Positions 7,933-17,523 of a DNA stretch of 64,000 bases are shown piece after piece. A model generated the notes under the pieces. That model was not told the origin of the DNA. It did not search any database and saw nothing but the letters and a program-made list of their open reading frames with translations. The stretch's first letter is position 1. Each line of letters starts with the position of its first letter. The translations under genes were made by a program, and so were the position numbers. Source of the stretch: Limnospira fusiformis SAG 85.79 (lineage in GTDB: Bacteria > Cyanobacteriota > Cyanobacteriia > Cyanobacteriales > Microcoleaceae); NCBI RefSeq assembly GCF_012516315.1, contig NZ_CP051185.1, forward strand, positions 6,329,363 to 6,393,362, written 5' to 3'.

Positions 7933-10305
7933 ATGCTTTACCCTGCGCCCCATTACTCCTCAGCCCTTGAACAAGCGGTAGACCGCTATCCGGTTGCAGT
8001 CACTCCCGATACGTCGGTAGCAGAGGCGATCGCATTGATAAGCCAATTACAAAATCACTGTCCCTTCCCCCAGGATCTCAGACTAGAACCAGACAGATCT
8101 GATTCTAGAACATTAATCCAGCCTACGGGGATACGAGCAAACTGTATATTGGTGGTTGATAAACCCACGCCCTTATGTACAGAATTGGTGGCTCAACCAC
8201 CAGAACAATCAACGTTATTAGGGATTTTTACGCCCCGTAATTTATTACAACTAATTGCTACGGGAATTTTAGATCATCCCGAAGAAGCCACCCTGGATCA
8301 CATCAGAATTGGGGAGGTTATGTCAATTCCAATATGTCAACTAACGGAGTCGGAAGATCAGGATATCTTTACGGCGTTGTCTATGTTTCGACAACATCAA
8401 ATTTTGCATCTACCAGTTGTGAATAGTCAAGGTCATTTAGTGGGAGTAGTCACGCCGGCAAGAATTCGTCAAGTCTTGCAACCTTCTAATATTTTGCGGA
8501 CTAGACGGGTAGCTGATGAGATAATTACGGACGTTCTTACCGCGCCGGTCAACACTTCTGTATTGACGTTGGCGCAAATGATGGCTACTCATCCAATTGG
8601 TTGCGTTGTTATTCATAATCAATTAGCTACCCATAAATTAGAACCTGTGGGTATTGTCACGGCTGAGGATATAGTTTTAGCGCAATTTCTTCAGCTAAAT
8701 TTAGCGGAAACTACGGCAGCCACTATTATGGGGATTCCTCAATTTTCGTTAAAAGTTCAAGATTCATTATGGCTGGCTCATCAGGAAATGCAAGCCAGAC
8801 AACTCCAGCGTTTATTGGTTAGTAATAACCAAGGACAATTGCAGGGAATTATTACCCAAATGAGTCTGTTGCGAATGCTCGATCCTACGGAGATGTATCG
8901 GGTGATTAGACAGCTTAAGCAGTCTGTATATAAACTGCAAGCGGAGAAAATGGAACTGCTGAGAAGTCGTAATATTAAACTAGAAAAACAGGTGCAAGAA
9001 CGCACGGCGCAACTCCAGGAGCAATTGCAAAGAGAACGGCTACTAGCTAAAATATCTCTGCAAATTCATCAATCTTTGAACTTAGATGAAATTCTAAATA
9101 CGACAGTAGCAGAGTTGCGAGATTTTTTGAGTTCCGACCGGGTGGTTATTTACCAAATACTTAATAGTGGTGTGGGGGAATTGGTGGCGGAGTCTGTAGG
9201 AGAAGGATGGCGATCGCTCTCGGAAAATAGATTAAATGAATCGGTGATTAATTATTATAAATATACCTTTTTTGACCAGAATATTTATATAGTGGAAGAT
9301 ATCGAAAAAGCGCGAATATCTAAGGAAAAATTGCAGATTTTATCGGATAAAAAAATTCTCGCTTATTTGGTAGTTCCAATTATCCAGGATGGACAACTTT
9401 GGGGAACCATTGAAGTTCATCACTGCCAAAAATCTCGTCATTGGCTACCCTCGGAAACTAACCTACTTCAACAATTAGCCACCCAATTGGCGATCGCTAT
9501 CTATCAAGCCCAACTATATCAGCAAGTTCAAGCCTTGAATACTGACCTAGAAAAACAAGTTCTTGACCGCACGGCAGAATTACAGCGAAAAGTGCAGGAA
9601 CTCCAACAATTAAACATCCTGAAAGATGAATTTCTCAGCACAGTTCCCCATGAACTTAGGACTCCTTTATCTAATATGAAAATGGCGATTTATATGCTAA
9701 AATTGGCTCCGACAGCACAACGTCAACAAGTTTATTTTGACATCCTAGAAAATGAATGTGTCCGGGAAACTAACCTGATTAATGACCTCCTAAATTTACA
9801 GAAGCTAGAAGCAGAAAATATTCCCATCAGCTTAGACCTGTTAAATCTAGTGAATTGGATACCCCGAATCACTCAACCCTTTTATTCTAGGGCTAATTCA
9901 AGAAAGCTGGTTTTGAATGTGGAATTGCCGCCAGACTTACCCTCTGTACGCACTAATACTAGCAGCCTAGAAAGGATTATTGCAGAACTACTTAATAATG
10001 CTTGCAAGTACACGATAGAAGGGGGTGAGATTAATTTAAAATTAGAAACGCTCCCCATTAAATCGGATTTACAAGTATCCCATAAACTCCGGTTGCAAAT
10101 TGCTAACCAAGCGCAAATACCGGAACAGGAATTACCCCGCATTTTTGATAAATTCTATCGAGTCCAAAATGCTGACCCATGGAAACAAGGGGGAACTGGT
10201 TTGGGGTTAGCATTAGTGGAAAAGTTGATCGAACAACTTGAGGGTAAAATTGAAGTTACCAGTCAAAATGGTTGGACTACATTTACTATCGACTTTCCCA
10301 TCTAA
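7933..10305 (+). CDS. CBS-GAF sensor histidine kinase
   Basis: A 790-residue soluble kinase. About four CBS motifs fill residues ~15-320 (for example TSVAEAIALI, GVVTPARIRQ, VGIVTAEDIVLA, LQGIITQMSLLRML), followed by a coiled coil. A GAF domain spans ~370-525 (SSDRVVIYQI ... PIIQDGQLWGTIEVHHC). After a second coiled coil come HisKA (phospho-acceptor His about 573 in VPHELRTPLSNM) and an HATPase domain (NNACKYT, GTGLGLALVEKL). CBS pairs usually bind adenosyl ligands, and cyanobacterial GAF domains can bind bilins. This GAF lacks an obvious chromophore Cys next to a His, so a non-photochemical signal is more likely. No receiver or regulator gene is adjacent, so its partner is elsewhere. Confidence 0.9.
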   Translation: MLYPAPHYSSALEQAVDRYPVAVTPDTSVAEAIALISQLQNHCPFPQDLRLEPDRSDSRTLIQPTGIRANCILVVDKPTPLCTELVAQPPEQSTLLGIFTPRNLLQLIATGILDHPEEATLDHIRIGEVMSIPICQLTESEDQDIFTALSMFRQHQILHLPVVNSQGHLVGVVTPARIRQVLQPSNILRTRRVADEIITDVLTAPVNTSVLTLAQMMATHPIGCVVIHNQLATHKLEPVGIVTAEDIVLAQFLQLNLAETTAATIMGIPQFSLKVQDSLWLAHQEMQARQLQRLLVSNNQGQLQGIITQMSLLRMLDPTEMYRVIRQLKQSVYKLQAEKMELLRSRNIKLEKQVQERTAQLQEQLQRERLLAKISLQIHQSLNLDEILNTTVAELRDFLSSDRVVIYQILNSGVGELVAESVGEGWRSLSENRLNESVINYYKYTFFDQNIYIVEDIEKARISKEKLQILSDKKILAYLVVPIIQDGQLWGTIEVHHCQKSRHWLPSETNLLQQLATQLAIAIYQAQLYQQVQALNTDLEKQVLDRTAELQRKVQELQQLNILKDEFLSTVPHELRTPLSNMKMAIYMLKLAPTAQRQQVYFDILENECVRETNLINDLLNLQKLEAENIPISLDLLNLVNWIPRITQPFYSRANSRKLVLNVELPPDLPSVRTNTSSLERIIAELLNNACKYTIEGGEINLKLETLPIKSDLQVSHKLRLQIANQAQIPEQELPRIFDKFYRVQNADPWKQGGTGLGLALVEKLIEQLEGKIEVTSQNGWTTFTIDFPI

Positions 10306-10422
10306 TGGGTAGATGTTAAGTTCTGTAAAGCAAAATTGACGGTTTACGGGAGGCAATGGGAGCGAAATTGTTGGGAAAATATGAGTTAAAATGAAGTTTG
10401 TATTTTGGGCGTGACGTGGAAA

Positions 10423-10830
10423 ATGGGAAAAGCCAAAACGGACAAACCAACAGAAACTCAAACACCGATAATGACCCGGACACCCCCCTGGGGTAAGGTA
10501 ATGTTGTTAGAACAGGGGGAACGTTATCGGATCAATCGGATTGTGATTAATCCGGGGTATCATATCAGTACCCAAATGCACTATCATCGTAGTGAACACT
10601 GGATTGTAGTGGCGGGAACAGCGAAGGTGAAATGTGGTGATGAAGAAATTATCCTCACGGCGAAGCAGTCTACATACGTCCCGATGAATACCCCCCACCG
10701 GGTAGATAATCCGGGAGTGATTCCCCTAGTAATGATTGAAGTACAGAATGGGGAATATTTGGGAGAGGACGACATTATCAGGTTTCCGGAAGTTGATGAG
10801 AATATCGATCAATCGGATATTTCCCGTTAA
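10423..10830 (+). CDS. Cupin, phosphomannose isomerase type II-like
   Basis: A 135-residue single-domain cupin. PWGKVMLLEQGERYRINRI and HISTQMHYHRSEHWIVVAGT carry the usual cupin metal ligands, followed by NTPHRVDNPGVIPLVMIEVQ and GEYLGEDDIIR. This matches the C-terminal domain of bifunctional mannose-1-phosphate guanylyltransferase/mannose-6-phosphate isomerase, here free-standing. It probably isomerises mannose 6-phosphate for GDP-mannose supply, in keeping with the exopolysaccharide gene nearby. ATG 10423 is chosen; GTG 10411 is an in-frame alternative. Its stop overlaps the stop of the convergent CDF gene by four bases. Confidence 0.85.
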   Translation: MGKAKTDKPTETQTPIMTRTPPWGKVMLLEQGERYRINRIVINPGYHISTQMHYHRSEHWIVVAGTAKVKCGDEEIILTAKQSTYVPMNTPHRVDNPGVIPLVMIEVQNGEYLGEDDIIRFPEVDENIDQSDISR

Positions 10831-11774
10831 TTATCGTCTTGGTCCTCTGTCGGCGATCGCTCCTCGTAGGTAATCACATCTGATTTATATTCGGGTGGTT
10901 CCACATGAATTAAAATACGAGCCGGACCATAGCGCTTTTCTAATTGTGCTTCGACGGCTTCAGTAATGTCATGGGCTGTTTCTACATCCTTAGCCCGGAC
11001 AACCATGTGCATTTCGATAAAAACCTGCCGTCCGATGATACCGCGAGAGGCGATCGCATGACAATTAACGACACCGGGAACAGACATAGCAATCAGCTTA
11101 ATTTGTTCAGGTGCGATCACCATTCTATCCACCAACCAAGGTAAATTATCGCTAATCACCTCCCACCCGCTGCGAAACACCAAAATAGCGACCGGAAACG
11201 CTAACACCACATCCAAAAATTGTAATTGTGGTAAACCCCAAGCATTACCCTGCCACACCCCAATTAATCCGGCGATCACCACAATTGTCGTCCAAATATC
11301 ACTCATAGTATGTTTAGCGTCCGCCACGAGGAAAGCACTTCCTAGACGCTTACCCACCCGCCGCTCATAATAAGCGATAAAAATATTAATACCCAAGACC
11401 ACCAACAAAATCCATAAATGTTCAACAGAGACGATCACGGGGTCATTTTCACTGTCTAGCAGACGTTCCACAGCACGGGTGAGGATTTCAAAACAGGCAA
11501 TTCCCAAAAAAGCGGCAATTCCCAAAGCACCCACCGCATCAAATTTTTGGTGTCCGTAGGGATGTTCGCGATCGGGATGTGGGGAAGCAAAATGATTAGC
11601 AACCAATCCTAGCACATTATTCGCCGCGTCGGTGACACTATGCACAGCATCAGCCAACAAACTCAAAGACCCAGTGATCACCCCTAGGGCTACCTTAATC
11701 CCGATTACTAATAAATTCAAAGCCAAGGTGATAATCAGAACCCGGCGCACTTGGGAACGGTGATCCACACTCAT
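10827..11774 (-). CDS. Cation diffusion facilitator (CDF) transporter
   Basis: A 315-residue membrane protein with six predicted helices and a cytosolic C-terminal domain. The metal-site helices carry LLADAVHSVTDAANN (TM2) and VADAKHTMSDIWTT (TM5), the paired D...HxxxD motifs of zinc/iron/manganese exporters. PHPDREHPYGHQKFD precedes TM3, as in the family. The C-terminal domain has the expected dimerisation fold (VNCHAIASRGIIGRQVFIEM). It exports divalent metal by proton exchange; metal specificity cannot be read from sequence. It is convergent with the cupin gene, sharing four bases at the stops. Confidence 0.92.
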   Translation of the reverse strand: MSVDHRSQVRRVLIITLALNLLVIGIKVALGVITGSLSLLADAVHSVTDAANNVLGLVANHFASPHPDREHPYGHQKFDAVGALGIAAFLGIACFEILTRAVERLLDSENDPVIVSVEHLWILLVVLGINIFIAYYERRVGKRLGSAFLVADAKHTMSDIWTTIVVIAGLIGVWQGNAWGLPQLQFLDVVLAFPVAILVFRSGWEVISDNLPWLVDRMVIAPEQIKLIAMSVPGVVNCHAIASRGIIGRQVFIEMHMVVRAKDVETAHDITEAVEAQLEKRYGPARILIHVEPPEYKSDVITYEERSPTEDQDDN

Positions 11775-11919
11775 GATGATACCCTGCTATTTTCCTCAAA
11801 TTCGCTCTCGAAACTTTCCGGTAAACATCAATCCCCCCCAAACCTCGACATCGGATAATTAAGAGGCGATCGCTAATCGGTACAATTGTTAAGGTAATCA
11901 TTATTCTACCATTAAAATT

Positions 11920-12270
11920 ATGTCTGCTGCTCCTCTAACTCTCAATTTAATACAGGGCTCAGTAGCCTTGCGCTTCACCCCGCACGCCGCCACCAACTTA
12001 CAAACAGCCCTAAATGAGTTAACCAAGCTAATAGCAGTGGCTGCTCAATCTACCGCTGGTGGAGGTAGACCCACCCCCCAGAAGTCGATGGAATACCAGT
12101 ATACCGGAGATGTCTTTCTGGAAGTCTTCTGTAATCCCAACATCTGGCCAAGTCTCTTTGCTGCTAAAGTCTTGATTACCCTCCGCGACGATCGCATTAA
12201 ACTTACCACGGAGGCTGAATTAACCCAAATCCTTAATGATGTGCAACAATACCTCGAACAGGTTGGCTAA
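11920..12270 (+). CDS. Conserved cyanobacterial hypothetical protein
   Basis: A 116-residue soluble protein with no recognised catalytic motif. It begins MSAAPLTLNLIQGSVALRFT and has a mixed alpha/beta pattern with VFLEVFCNPNIWPSLFAAKV in the middle and an amphipathic C-terminal helix (ILNDVQQYLEQVG). A HIP1 site lies about 50 bases upstream. I do not recognise the family; the clean codon structure and good start support a real gene. Confidence 0.65.
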   Translation: MSAAPLTLNLIQGSVALRFTPHAATNLQTALNELTKLIAVAAQSTAGGGRPTPQKSMEYQYTGDVFLEVFCNPNIWPSLFAAKVLITLRDDRIKLTTEAELTQILNDVQQYLEQVG

Positions 12271-12393
12271 ATTCGCGCTATTCACTCCAGTTTTGGCGTA
12301 AGTCCCCCCAGACTAGAGCCAAATGCTAGAATATATCCTAGATCCGCGCTAATTAGCCACTTGTTTCTTGTCGTGACGAGTTTTCTGCTACTT

Positions 12394-12792
12394 ATGAATG
12401 TCGATAACCTAACCCAAATGCTACACCAAGGATTTCGTGTCACCCTAGGCGCAACATCCTCACTGATTGAAATTCTCCAAGACCCTCAAAAGCGGGAAGC
12501 CAACCTGGAAACTATCCAGTCACAGTTAAATGAACTCGCCCAAGAATGGGCGGAAAAAGGCGCTATCACCGAAGAGGAAGCCCGCAGCTTTGTCGATACA
12601 CTCCTTTCTCAATCAGAATCCACCCAGTCCAGTGAAGTCGATAGTTCAAACATAACTACTCCTACAGATTCCACAGAGTCTGAAGTATCTAGCCCCCAAA
12701 CCAATGAAATCACCGAAATCCAAAATCTCACCTCTCAAATTGCTAAGTTAAGGGAAGAGTTGGAACGCTTGCGGGAGTCTGATGCTTCCTAA
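12394..12792 (+). CDS. Phasin-like small protein
   Basis: A 132-residue helical protein. The segment LNELAQEWAEKGAITEEEARSFVDTLL follows the pattern of polyhydroxyalkanoate-granule phasin-like regulators (a long helix, a short G-x-(I/V)-T-x-E-E-A turn, then a second helix). A Ser/Thr-rich linker and a C-terminal coiled coil (ISQIAKLREELERLR-type heptads) follow. The ATG at 12394 is preferred over the TTG at 12361, which would add hydrophobic residues not typical of the family. Role in storage-granule surface binding is inferred from similarity only. Confidence 0.6.
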   Translation: MNVDNLTQMLHQGFRVTLGATSSLIEILQDPQKREANLETIQSQLNELAQEWAEKGAITEEEARSFVDTLLSQSESTQSSEVDSSNITTPTDSTESEVSSPQTNEITEIQNLTSQIAKLREELERLRESDAS

Positions 12793-12839
12793 TCAACAAA
12801 ACCAGCCCGTTAGTTAATTAAAGCCAATCCCCCCCACCC

Positions 12840-12866
12840 GTAGAGACAAGCCTCCCTTGTCTCTAC
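12840..12866. terminator. Bidirectional terminator-like hairpin
   Basis: GTAGAGACAA (12840-12849) pairs perfectly with TTGTCTCTAC (12857-12866) across a seven-base loop. It lies between the convergent phasin-like and Wzc-like genes. Similar GTAGAGAC palindromes are common in cyanobacterial intergenic DNA, so it may also be a dispersed repeat. Confidence 0.6.
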
Positions 12867-12871
12867 ACTTG

Positions 12872-15103
12872 CTATGATTTTCTGGCATTTGTTCTCGGAA
12901 CTGTTCCTACAATTGATGATGAACTATTCACCTTTTGAGGAGTCCAATTTCGGGGATTTTGCCGGAATTGAGGATTACTGAAACTATAACTATAAGAACT
13001 GAGGGGAACTTCAGGAGAACGGTTCGCAACTACTCCTAAAATGGGGGCGCTCATGTTCGGGTGTTCTTTTAATTGAGCGATCGCATTTTCCAGAACCGAA
13101 CGATTAATTCGACCCAAACTGGCTACTAACACCATACCACTGGTTTCCGAAGCCAGCAAGTTAGCATCTGCTAATCCTAACATAGGCGGTGCATCATAAA
13201 TCACCAAATCAAAATCCTGCTCAAGTTTTCGGATTAAATTAATCATCCTATGAGATGATAAAATCCTAATCGGGTCAGGGGGAGTTGAACCTGATGTTAA
13301 AACAAACAGATTACTCTCCAAAAAATAGGGCTGAATTACACGCTCTATATCTATATCGAGAGCATCACTAGAAATTAAATCAGTCAACCCCTGCATATTA
13401 ATTAATCCCAACTGCTGATGGAGACTCGGACATCGCAAGTCACTATCTACCAAAAGCACCTTTCTACCTTGTTCCGCCGCCGCCAAAGCCAGATAAATAG
13501 CAGTTGTAGATTTACCTTCCCCAGGGACAGAAGAACTAATCACCATAGACCGAATTTGTTGATCTGGACTCAACAGCCGAATGCTAGTATAAAGGCTTCT
13601 AAACGACTCATAAAATGCCGACATGACATTTCCTTGTGACTGATTACTTGACCCAACTCCCAAATCCAAATCTTCGCTATTTTCTAGTGCATAACCATCG
13701 GGATTAATATTCTGTGAAACTGTAGACTTCAAATGGCGGTCAAACGGAATAACTCCCAAAATCGGTAACCTTGTCGCCTCCTTAACCTCCTTAACCGTGT
13801 AAATCATATTGCTAAGTTGGTCTACCAACAGCGCCAAACCTAATCCTAATAGCAAACCCAAAGCCGTCCCTAAAACTAAATTTTTCTTGAGACTTGCAGA
13901 AGAGGGTTTAGGTTCACCCGGAGGAGTTAATAACTCCCAGGGAGCATCCCTTTGAGCCATATCAATTTTAAAAGCCTCCCGTTTTGCCAAAAACTGATTT
14001 AAGTTATCCGTAGCAATCAATAACTCTCGCTGAATATCCGTATATTCTCGACTCACTACCGAAAGCTGTTTAACTTCTGCATTAATCCTATCTATGGTAT
14101 CTTGCAGAATCAGATTTCGTTCTTCTAGGTCTTGAATTTTACTAGCCCACTCTTGACTAACTCGGTTGGTTTCTCTTTGTAAAAGTGGCAATAAACTTTC
14201 CCGTTGTTCTTGCAGAATGCTGATTTCTGGACTTTCTTCTAAATAAAGAACCGACTCTTTAGCTATCTGATTATCTATAGCCCGCAGTTGATTCATAATT
14301 TCTTGATAACGGGGACTTTCCATCAGTACAGAAGCCACCGCATATTCCGGGGATTGATTAGCGAGTTCCCTTTGTAGGTTCGCATACAAGGCTTTAGCTT
14401 GACCCAGTTGCAGCTGATTTTCTAAAAGTTGTTGTTCAATTGACGTTACCTGAGTTGAGAGTTTACTACCCTCAGTTTCCGGGTTTAACAGATTATTGGT
14501 TTGGCGGAGAGTCTGTAGTCTTTCTTGCTGATTATCAACTCTTTGTTGTAATTGTGGTATTTGCTCACCCACAAACTCAATACCTTTGAGAATATCTTGT
14601 TGTCTGGTTTCTAAGCTATAGTTTAAAAATGCTTGTGAAACCAAATCTAAAACCGACTTAACCAAATTTTTATTAGGGTGCTGATATCCTACTATTAAAA
14701 TATTTTCAGGAGTCGGCTTGATTCTCAGATTACTGGCAATAAATTTATAAGTAATACCCGGATATTGAGACTGAAGTTCCTCTACAATCGGAACAATAAC
14801 CCTGGGGCTAGTCAGTAGTTTAAGTTGTACTGCGTCCAGGGTCACAGCTACGATTTCTTCTCGATGACTAAGAGTTTGGGGATTAGCAGAGGAAATTACC
14901 TGAGTAGAAATAGCGACTGGCTGAGTTAATATTTCCAACTCAGCTTGATAGATGGGTGTATCAGTAATAGCCTTGTAGACAGCCGCCCCAGCTACCACAA
15001 TTGTCACTCCACTAATCAGTAAAAGTTTCCGACGAACAGCCCCCAACAGCCGCCCCAAGTCTAAGCCGCCTTCATCATCATCAAGGTGAGTATTGTAAGT
15101 CAT
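12872..15103 (-). CDS. Wzc-like polysaccharide co-polymerase / BY-type tyrosine kinase
   Basis: A 743-residue inner-membrane protein. A first membrane helix (about residues 25-46) leads to a Wzz domain with long coiled coils (residues ~160-390), then PPGEPKPSSASLKKNLVLG and a second helix (about 408-428). The cytoplasmic kinase has Walker A (SSSVPGEGKSTT), Walker A' (VLLVDSDLRCP) and Walker B (LVIYDAPPMLGLADA). The C-terminus has a modest Tyr cluster (SSYSYSFSNPQF). It should control chain length and export of capsular or exopolysaccharide through autophosphorylation cycles. No glycosyltransferase genes adjoin it. It stands alone, with a divergent spacer upstream of its ATG at 15103. Confidence 0.93.
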   Translation of the reverse strand: MTYNTHLDDDEGGLDLGRLLGAVRRKLLLISGVTIVVAGAAVYKAITDTPIYQAELEILTQPVAISTQVISSANPQTLSHREEIVAVTLDAVQLKLLTSPRVIVPIVEELQSQYPGITYKFIASNLRIKPTPENILIVGYQHPNKNLVKSVLDLVSQAFLNYSLETRQQDILKGIEFVGEQIPQLQQRVDNQQERLQTLRQTNNLLNPETEGSKLSTQVTSIEQQLLENQLQLGQAKALYANLQRELANQSPEYAVASVLMESPRYQEIMNQLRAIDNQIAKESVLYLEESPEISILQEQRESLLPLLQRETNRVSQEWASKIQDLEERNLILQDTIDRINAEVKQLSVVSREYTDIQRELLIATDNLNQFLAKREAFKIDMAQRDAPWELLTPPGEPKPSSASLKKNLVLGTALGLLLGLGLALLVDQLSNMIYTVKEVKEATRLPILGVIPFDRHLKSTVSQNINPDGYALENSEDLDLGVGSSNQSQGNVMSAFYESFRSLYTSIRLLSPDQQIRSMVISSSVPGEGKSTTAIYLALAAAEQGRKVLLVDSDLRCPSLHQQLGLINMQGLTDLISSDALDIDIERVIQPYFLESNLFVLTSGSTPPDPIRILSSHRMINLIRKLEQDFDLVIYDAPPMLGLADANLLASETSGMVLVASLGRINRSVLENAIAQLKEHPNMSAPILGVVANRSPEVPLSSYSYSFSNPQFRQNPRNWTPQKVNSSSSIVGTVPRTNARKS

Positions 15104-15217
15104 GGCTATGAATTTGGTGATTGCTTAGGTGCGATCGCCTTATATTCAGCGATAGCACTACATTCTATCTCTCAGTATACTCGGTTGAGTTATGGATCAA
15201 CTGAGTACATCCAGCCA

Positions 15218-15655
15218 TCAAGCCGCCCCGGAATTAGCTCCATTGAACAACTCGAAGATTTGCCTACAGAATAATTTTAACTTATCGGCTCCCTCATCGG
15301 CAGGTTGACACTCACCCCAAAATTGCCAATTGTCTACGGTGGAGACTTTCCACTGTTGTCCACGGTGATCATATCCAGCGGCTTCGACTCCGATCGCCCT
15401 AAGTCTAGTCTCATAAGGATCATCATACAGTCGGATCTGAATCAAAATACAGCGACTTTGCATCAACCGACTTCTACCGGGAAAGTTAAAACCAATGTCG
15501 ATGGAGTCTGGGTCAACTAATTCCCTAGTCTCTGGGTCATTCATCCAGGGCTTGAGGTCTACCCGCACATCGGGAAACTGTGCTTTAAATAGATTAACGA
15601 CAGAAGCAATTTTGCTGGCAACTTCGAGATTATTAGCTTGTTCGGCTGCATTCAC
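15218..15655 (-). CDS. Conserved hypothetical protein
   Basis: A 145-residue soluble protein starting at GTG 15655; GGAGG lies about 12 bases upstream and supports this start. It contains VVNLFKAQFPDVRVDLKPWM, DIGFNFPGRSRLMQSRCILI and a C-terminal WGECQPADEGADKLKLFCRQ. No catalytic motif is evident. Trp, Cys and acidic residues are spread through the second half. I do not recognise a named family. The gene is isolated, with more than 100 bases on either side. Confidence 0.7.
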   Translation of the reverse strand: MNAAEQANNLEVASKIASVVNLFKAQFPDVRVDLKPWMNDPETRELVDPDSIDIGFNFPGRSRLMQSRCILIQIRLYDDPYETRLRAIGVEAAGYDHRGQQWKVSTVDNWQFWGECQPADEGADKLKLFCRQIFELFNGANSGAA

Positions 15656-15894
15656 TTTGTGCTGGTCCTCCGAAAAACAGTCCTATCAAAAATCAGATGA
15701 TGGTGGATTTTTGCATCGTAACCGAGATTTATGAAAAAATCAGGTTATGGTCGAACATAAACCCATTACAGGGTATCTCTGACCGGGTGTGGTGGCAGGT
15801 TATTTAATTGCTGTTGGTCCGTAAATAGTCAAAATGCTGCAAAAATCGGTAGGATCGAAAAAGTGATCGAAAAAATTTGACAGGAGAACATAAC

Positions 15895-16944
15895 ATGGAT
15901 CTGGTGGTACTCCAGAATCAGTTAGATAACATTTCATTTGCCATTCTGCTAATCACAATGTTGATTTACTGGGTAGGGGCTGCATTTCCTCAAATACCCA
16001 CCTTGCAGGGCTTAGGAACGGCTGGTATGGCGATCGCCAACCTGTCCATAGCAGCCCTATTAGGGGCTAGATGGATGGAAGCGGGATATTTTCCCATTAG
16101 TAACCTCTACGAGTCCCTATTTTTCCTGGCTTGGGGGATTACCGCCATGCACTTAGTGGCGGAAAACATGAGTGGTAGCCGTTTGGTCGGTGTGGTAACA
16201 GCCCCGGTAGCTATGGCGATCGCCGCCTTTGCAGCCCTCAAGCTACCCGCCCCCATGCAACTATCAGAACCTTTAGTCCCAGCCCTAAAGTCCAACTGGT
16301 TAATGATGCACGTTAGCGTCATGATGATCAGTTATGCCACCCTGATGGTGGGTTCCCTATTGGCGATCGCCTTTTTAATTCTAACTCGCGGCCAAGCCGT
16401 CCAACTTAGTGGCAGTTCCCTGGGGACCAGAATTTCCCGGAATCATAAATCATCCCTTCTGGAAGTACAAACCATTACCACTTCCCCTAATGCTCTGCTA
16501 TCGACCTCCAAACCTTCAGAATTGGCTGCTGCTACCAACGGTCAAGGTTCTACCGCCCTTCTCGAGTTAGTTACCCCTTCAACAGGCCAACCAACCAGCA
16601 CCGCCACCCTATCACCCCAACGTCTCAGCCTAGTAGAAACCATTGATAACATCAGCTATCGGATCATCGGTTTAGGTTTTCCCCTACTCACCATTGGCAT
16701 TATTGCTGGTGCAGTTTGGGCTAATGAGGCTTGGGGTTCTTACTGGAGTTGGGACCCCAAAGAAACCTGGGCTTTAATCACCTGGTTAGTTTTCGCCGCC
16801 TATCTCCACGCCCGCATTACCCGAGGATGGCAAGGCAGGAAACCCGCCATTCTAGCTTCTGTAGGATTTTTGGTAGTTTGGGTGTGCTACTTAGGAGTTA
16901 ACCTATTAGGCAAGGGTCTCCACTCCTATGGTTGGTTCTTCTAA
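15895..16944 (+). CDS. ccsB: c-type cytochrome biogenesis protein CcsB (CcsA/ResC type)
   Basis: A 349-residue polytopic membrane protein. The heme-handling signature [13 protein letters not shown] and following [15 protein letters not shown] are diagnostic of the CcsA/CcsB family of system II cytochrome c maturation. It should bring heme to the lumenal side for covalent attachment to apocytochromes such as cytochrome f and c6. A Ser/Thr-rich loop (about residues 165-235) interrupts the helices. ATG 15895 is chosen because AGGAGAA lies just upstream; an in-frame start at 15877 would place that site inside the gene. Its partner Ccs1 is not in the window. Confidence 0.93.
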   Translation: MDLVVLQNQLDNISFAILLITMLIYWVGAAFPQIPTLQGLGTAGMAIANLSIAALLGARWMEAGYFPISNLYESLFFLAWGITAMHLVAENMSGSRLVGVVTAPVAMAIAAFAALKLPAPMQLSEPLVPALKSNWLMMHVSVMMISYATLMVGSLLAIAFLILTRGQAVQLSGSSLGTRISRNHKSSLLEVQTITTSPNALLSTSKPSELAAATNGQGSTALLELVTPSTGQPTSTATLSPQRLSLVETIDNISYRIIGLGFPLLTIGIIAGAVWANEAWGSYWSWDPKETWALITWLVFAAYLHARITRGWQGRKPAILASVGFLVVWVCYLGVNLLGKGLHSYGWFF

Positions 16945-17093
16945 CAAATAGTGCGGCACAAAGGGCGAGTTCTGCAATCATCTCTATTTTCCCCAGACTT
17001 TTGAGAACCCGCCCGTACATATTCTACAGGGTGGAAACAAGGGCTAATACCTGATTACTGCCCTGATCCCAAATTCACTAAAAAGGAAATTTC

Positions 17094-17441
17094 ATGAACA
17101 ACCTAACTCGTATTTTGGATGATAACGACGTACTCCATACCGGTTCGAGTACCCTCATGTTTCAATGCACCTTCAAGGTCAGCGAATTTCTGACTATGAT
17201 GCAGTCTAAGTTGGAAGAGGAAAATCTTTTTGGGGAAGGCATTGAGTGCGAACTACTTACCCCCGGCGGCCCCTGGGAAAAGGGTCGGTTTCAAATCTGT
17301 TTAGAGTTCGTCAGTGATAATGTTACCAGCGCGAACGCTATCCCATCTGTTGACTATGGCATGATGGGCGGCAGCGATACTCCTGAAGTTTTGCCAGCCC
17401 ATATTCGACGACAAACCCAAAGAATTGGTATGTGGAGTTAG
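17094..17441 (+). CDS. Small hypothetical protein, KGK-domain-like
   Basis: A 115-residue acidic protein. The pattern TRILDDNDVLHTGSSTLM, FKVSEFLTMMQSKLEEE and WEKGRFQICLEFVSD resembles the KGK domain found in filamentous cyanobacteria (DDVL at the start, then a KG(K/R) strand followed by LEF). The function of that family is unknown. AAAAGGAAATTTC before the ATG gives a ribosome binding site. It is convergent with the protease gene. The family call is tentative. Confidence 0.5.
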   Translation: MNNLTRILDDNDVLHTGSSTLMFQCTFKVSEFLTMMQSKLEEENLFGEGIECELLTPGGPWEKGRFQICLEFVSDNVTSANAIPSVDYGMMGGSDTPEVLPAHIRRQTQRIGMWS

Positions 17442-17481
17442 CAGGACGTAACTCTCATCTCAGGATTGATTCTGGGAAGCA

Positions 17482-17507
17482 GCCACCGATTCACGAGGGT
17501 CGGTGGC
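17482..17507. terminator. Bidirectional terminator-like hairpin
   Basis: GCCACCGA (17482-17489) pairs with TCGGTGGC (17500-17507), loop ten bases, between two convergent genes that end at 17441 and 17524. Confidence 0.6.
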
Positions 17508-17523
17508 CGGAGGGTGTCAGATA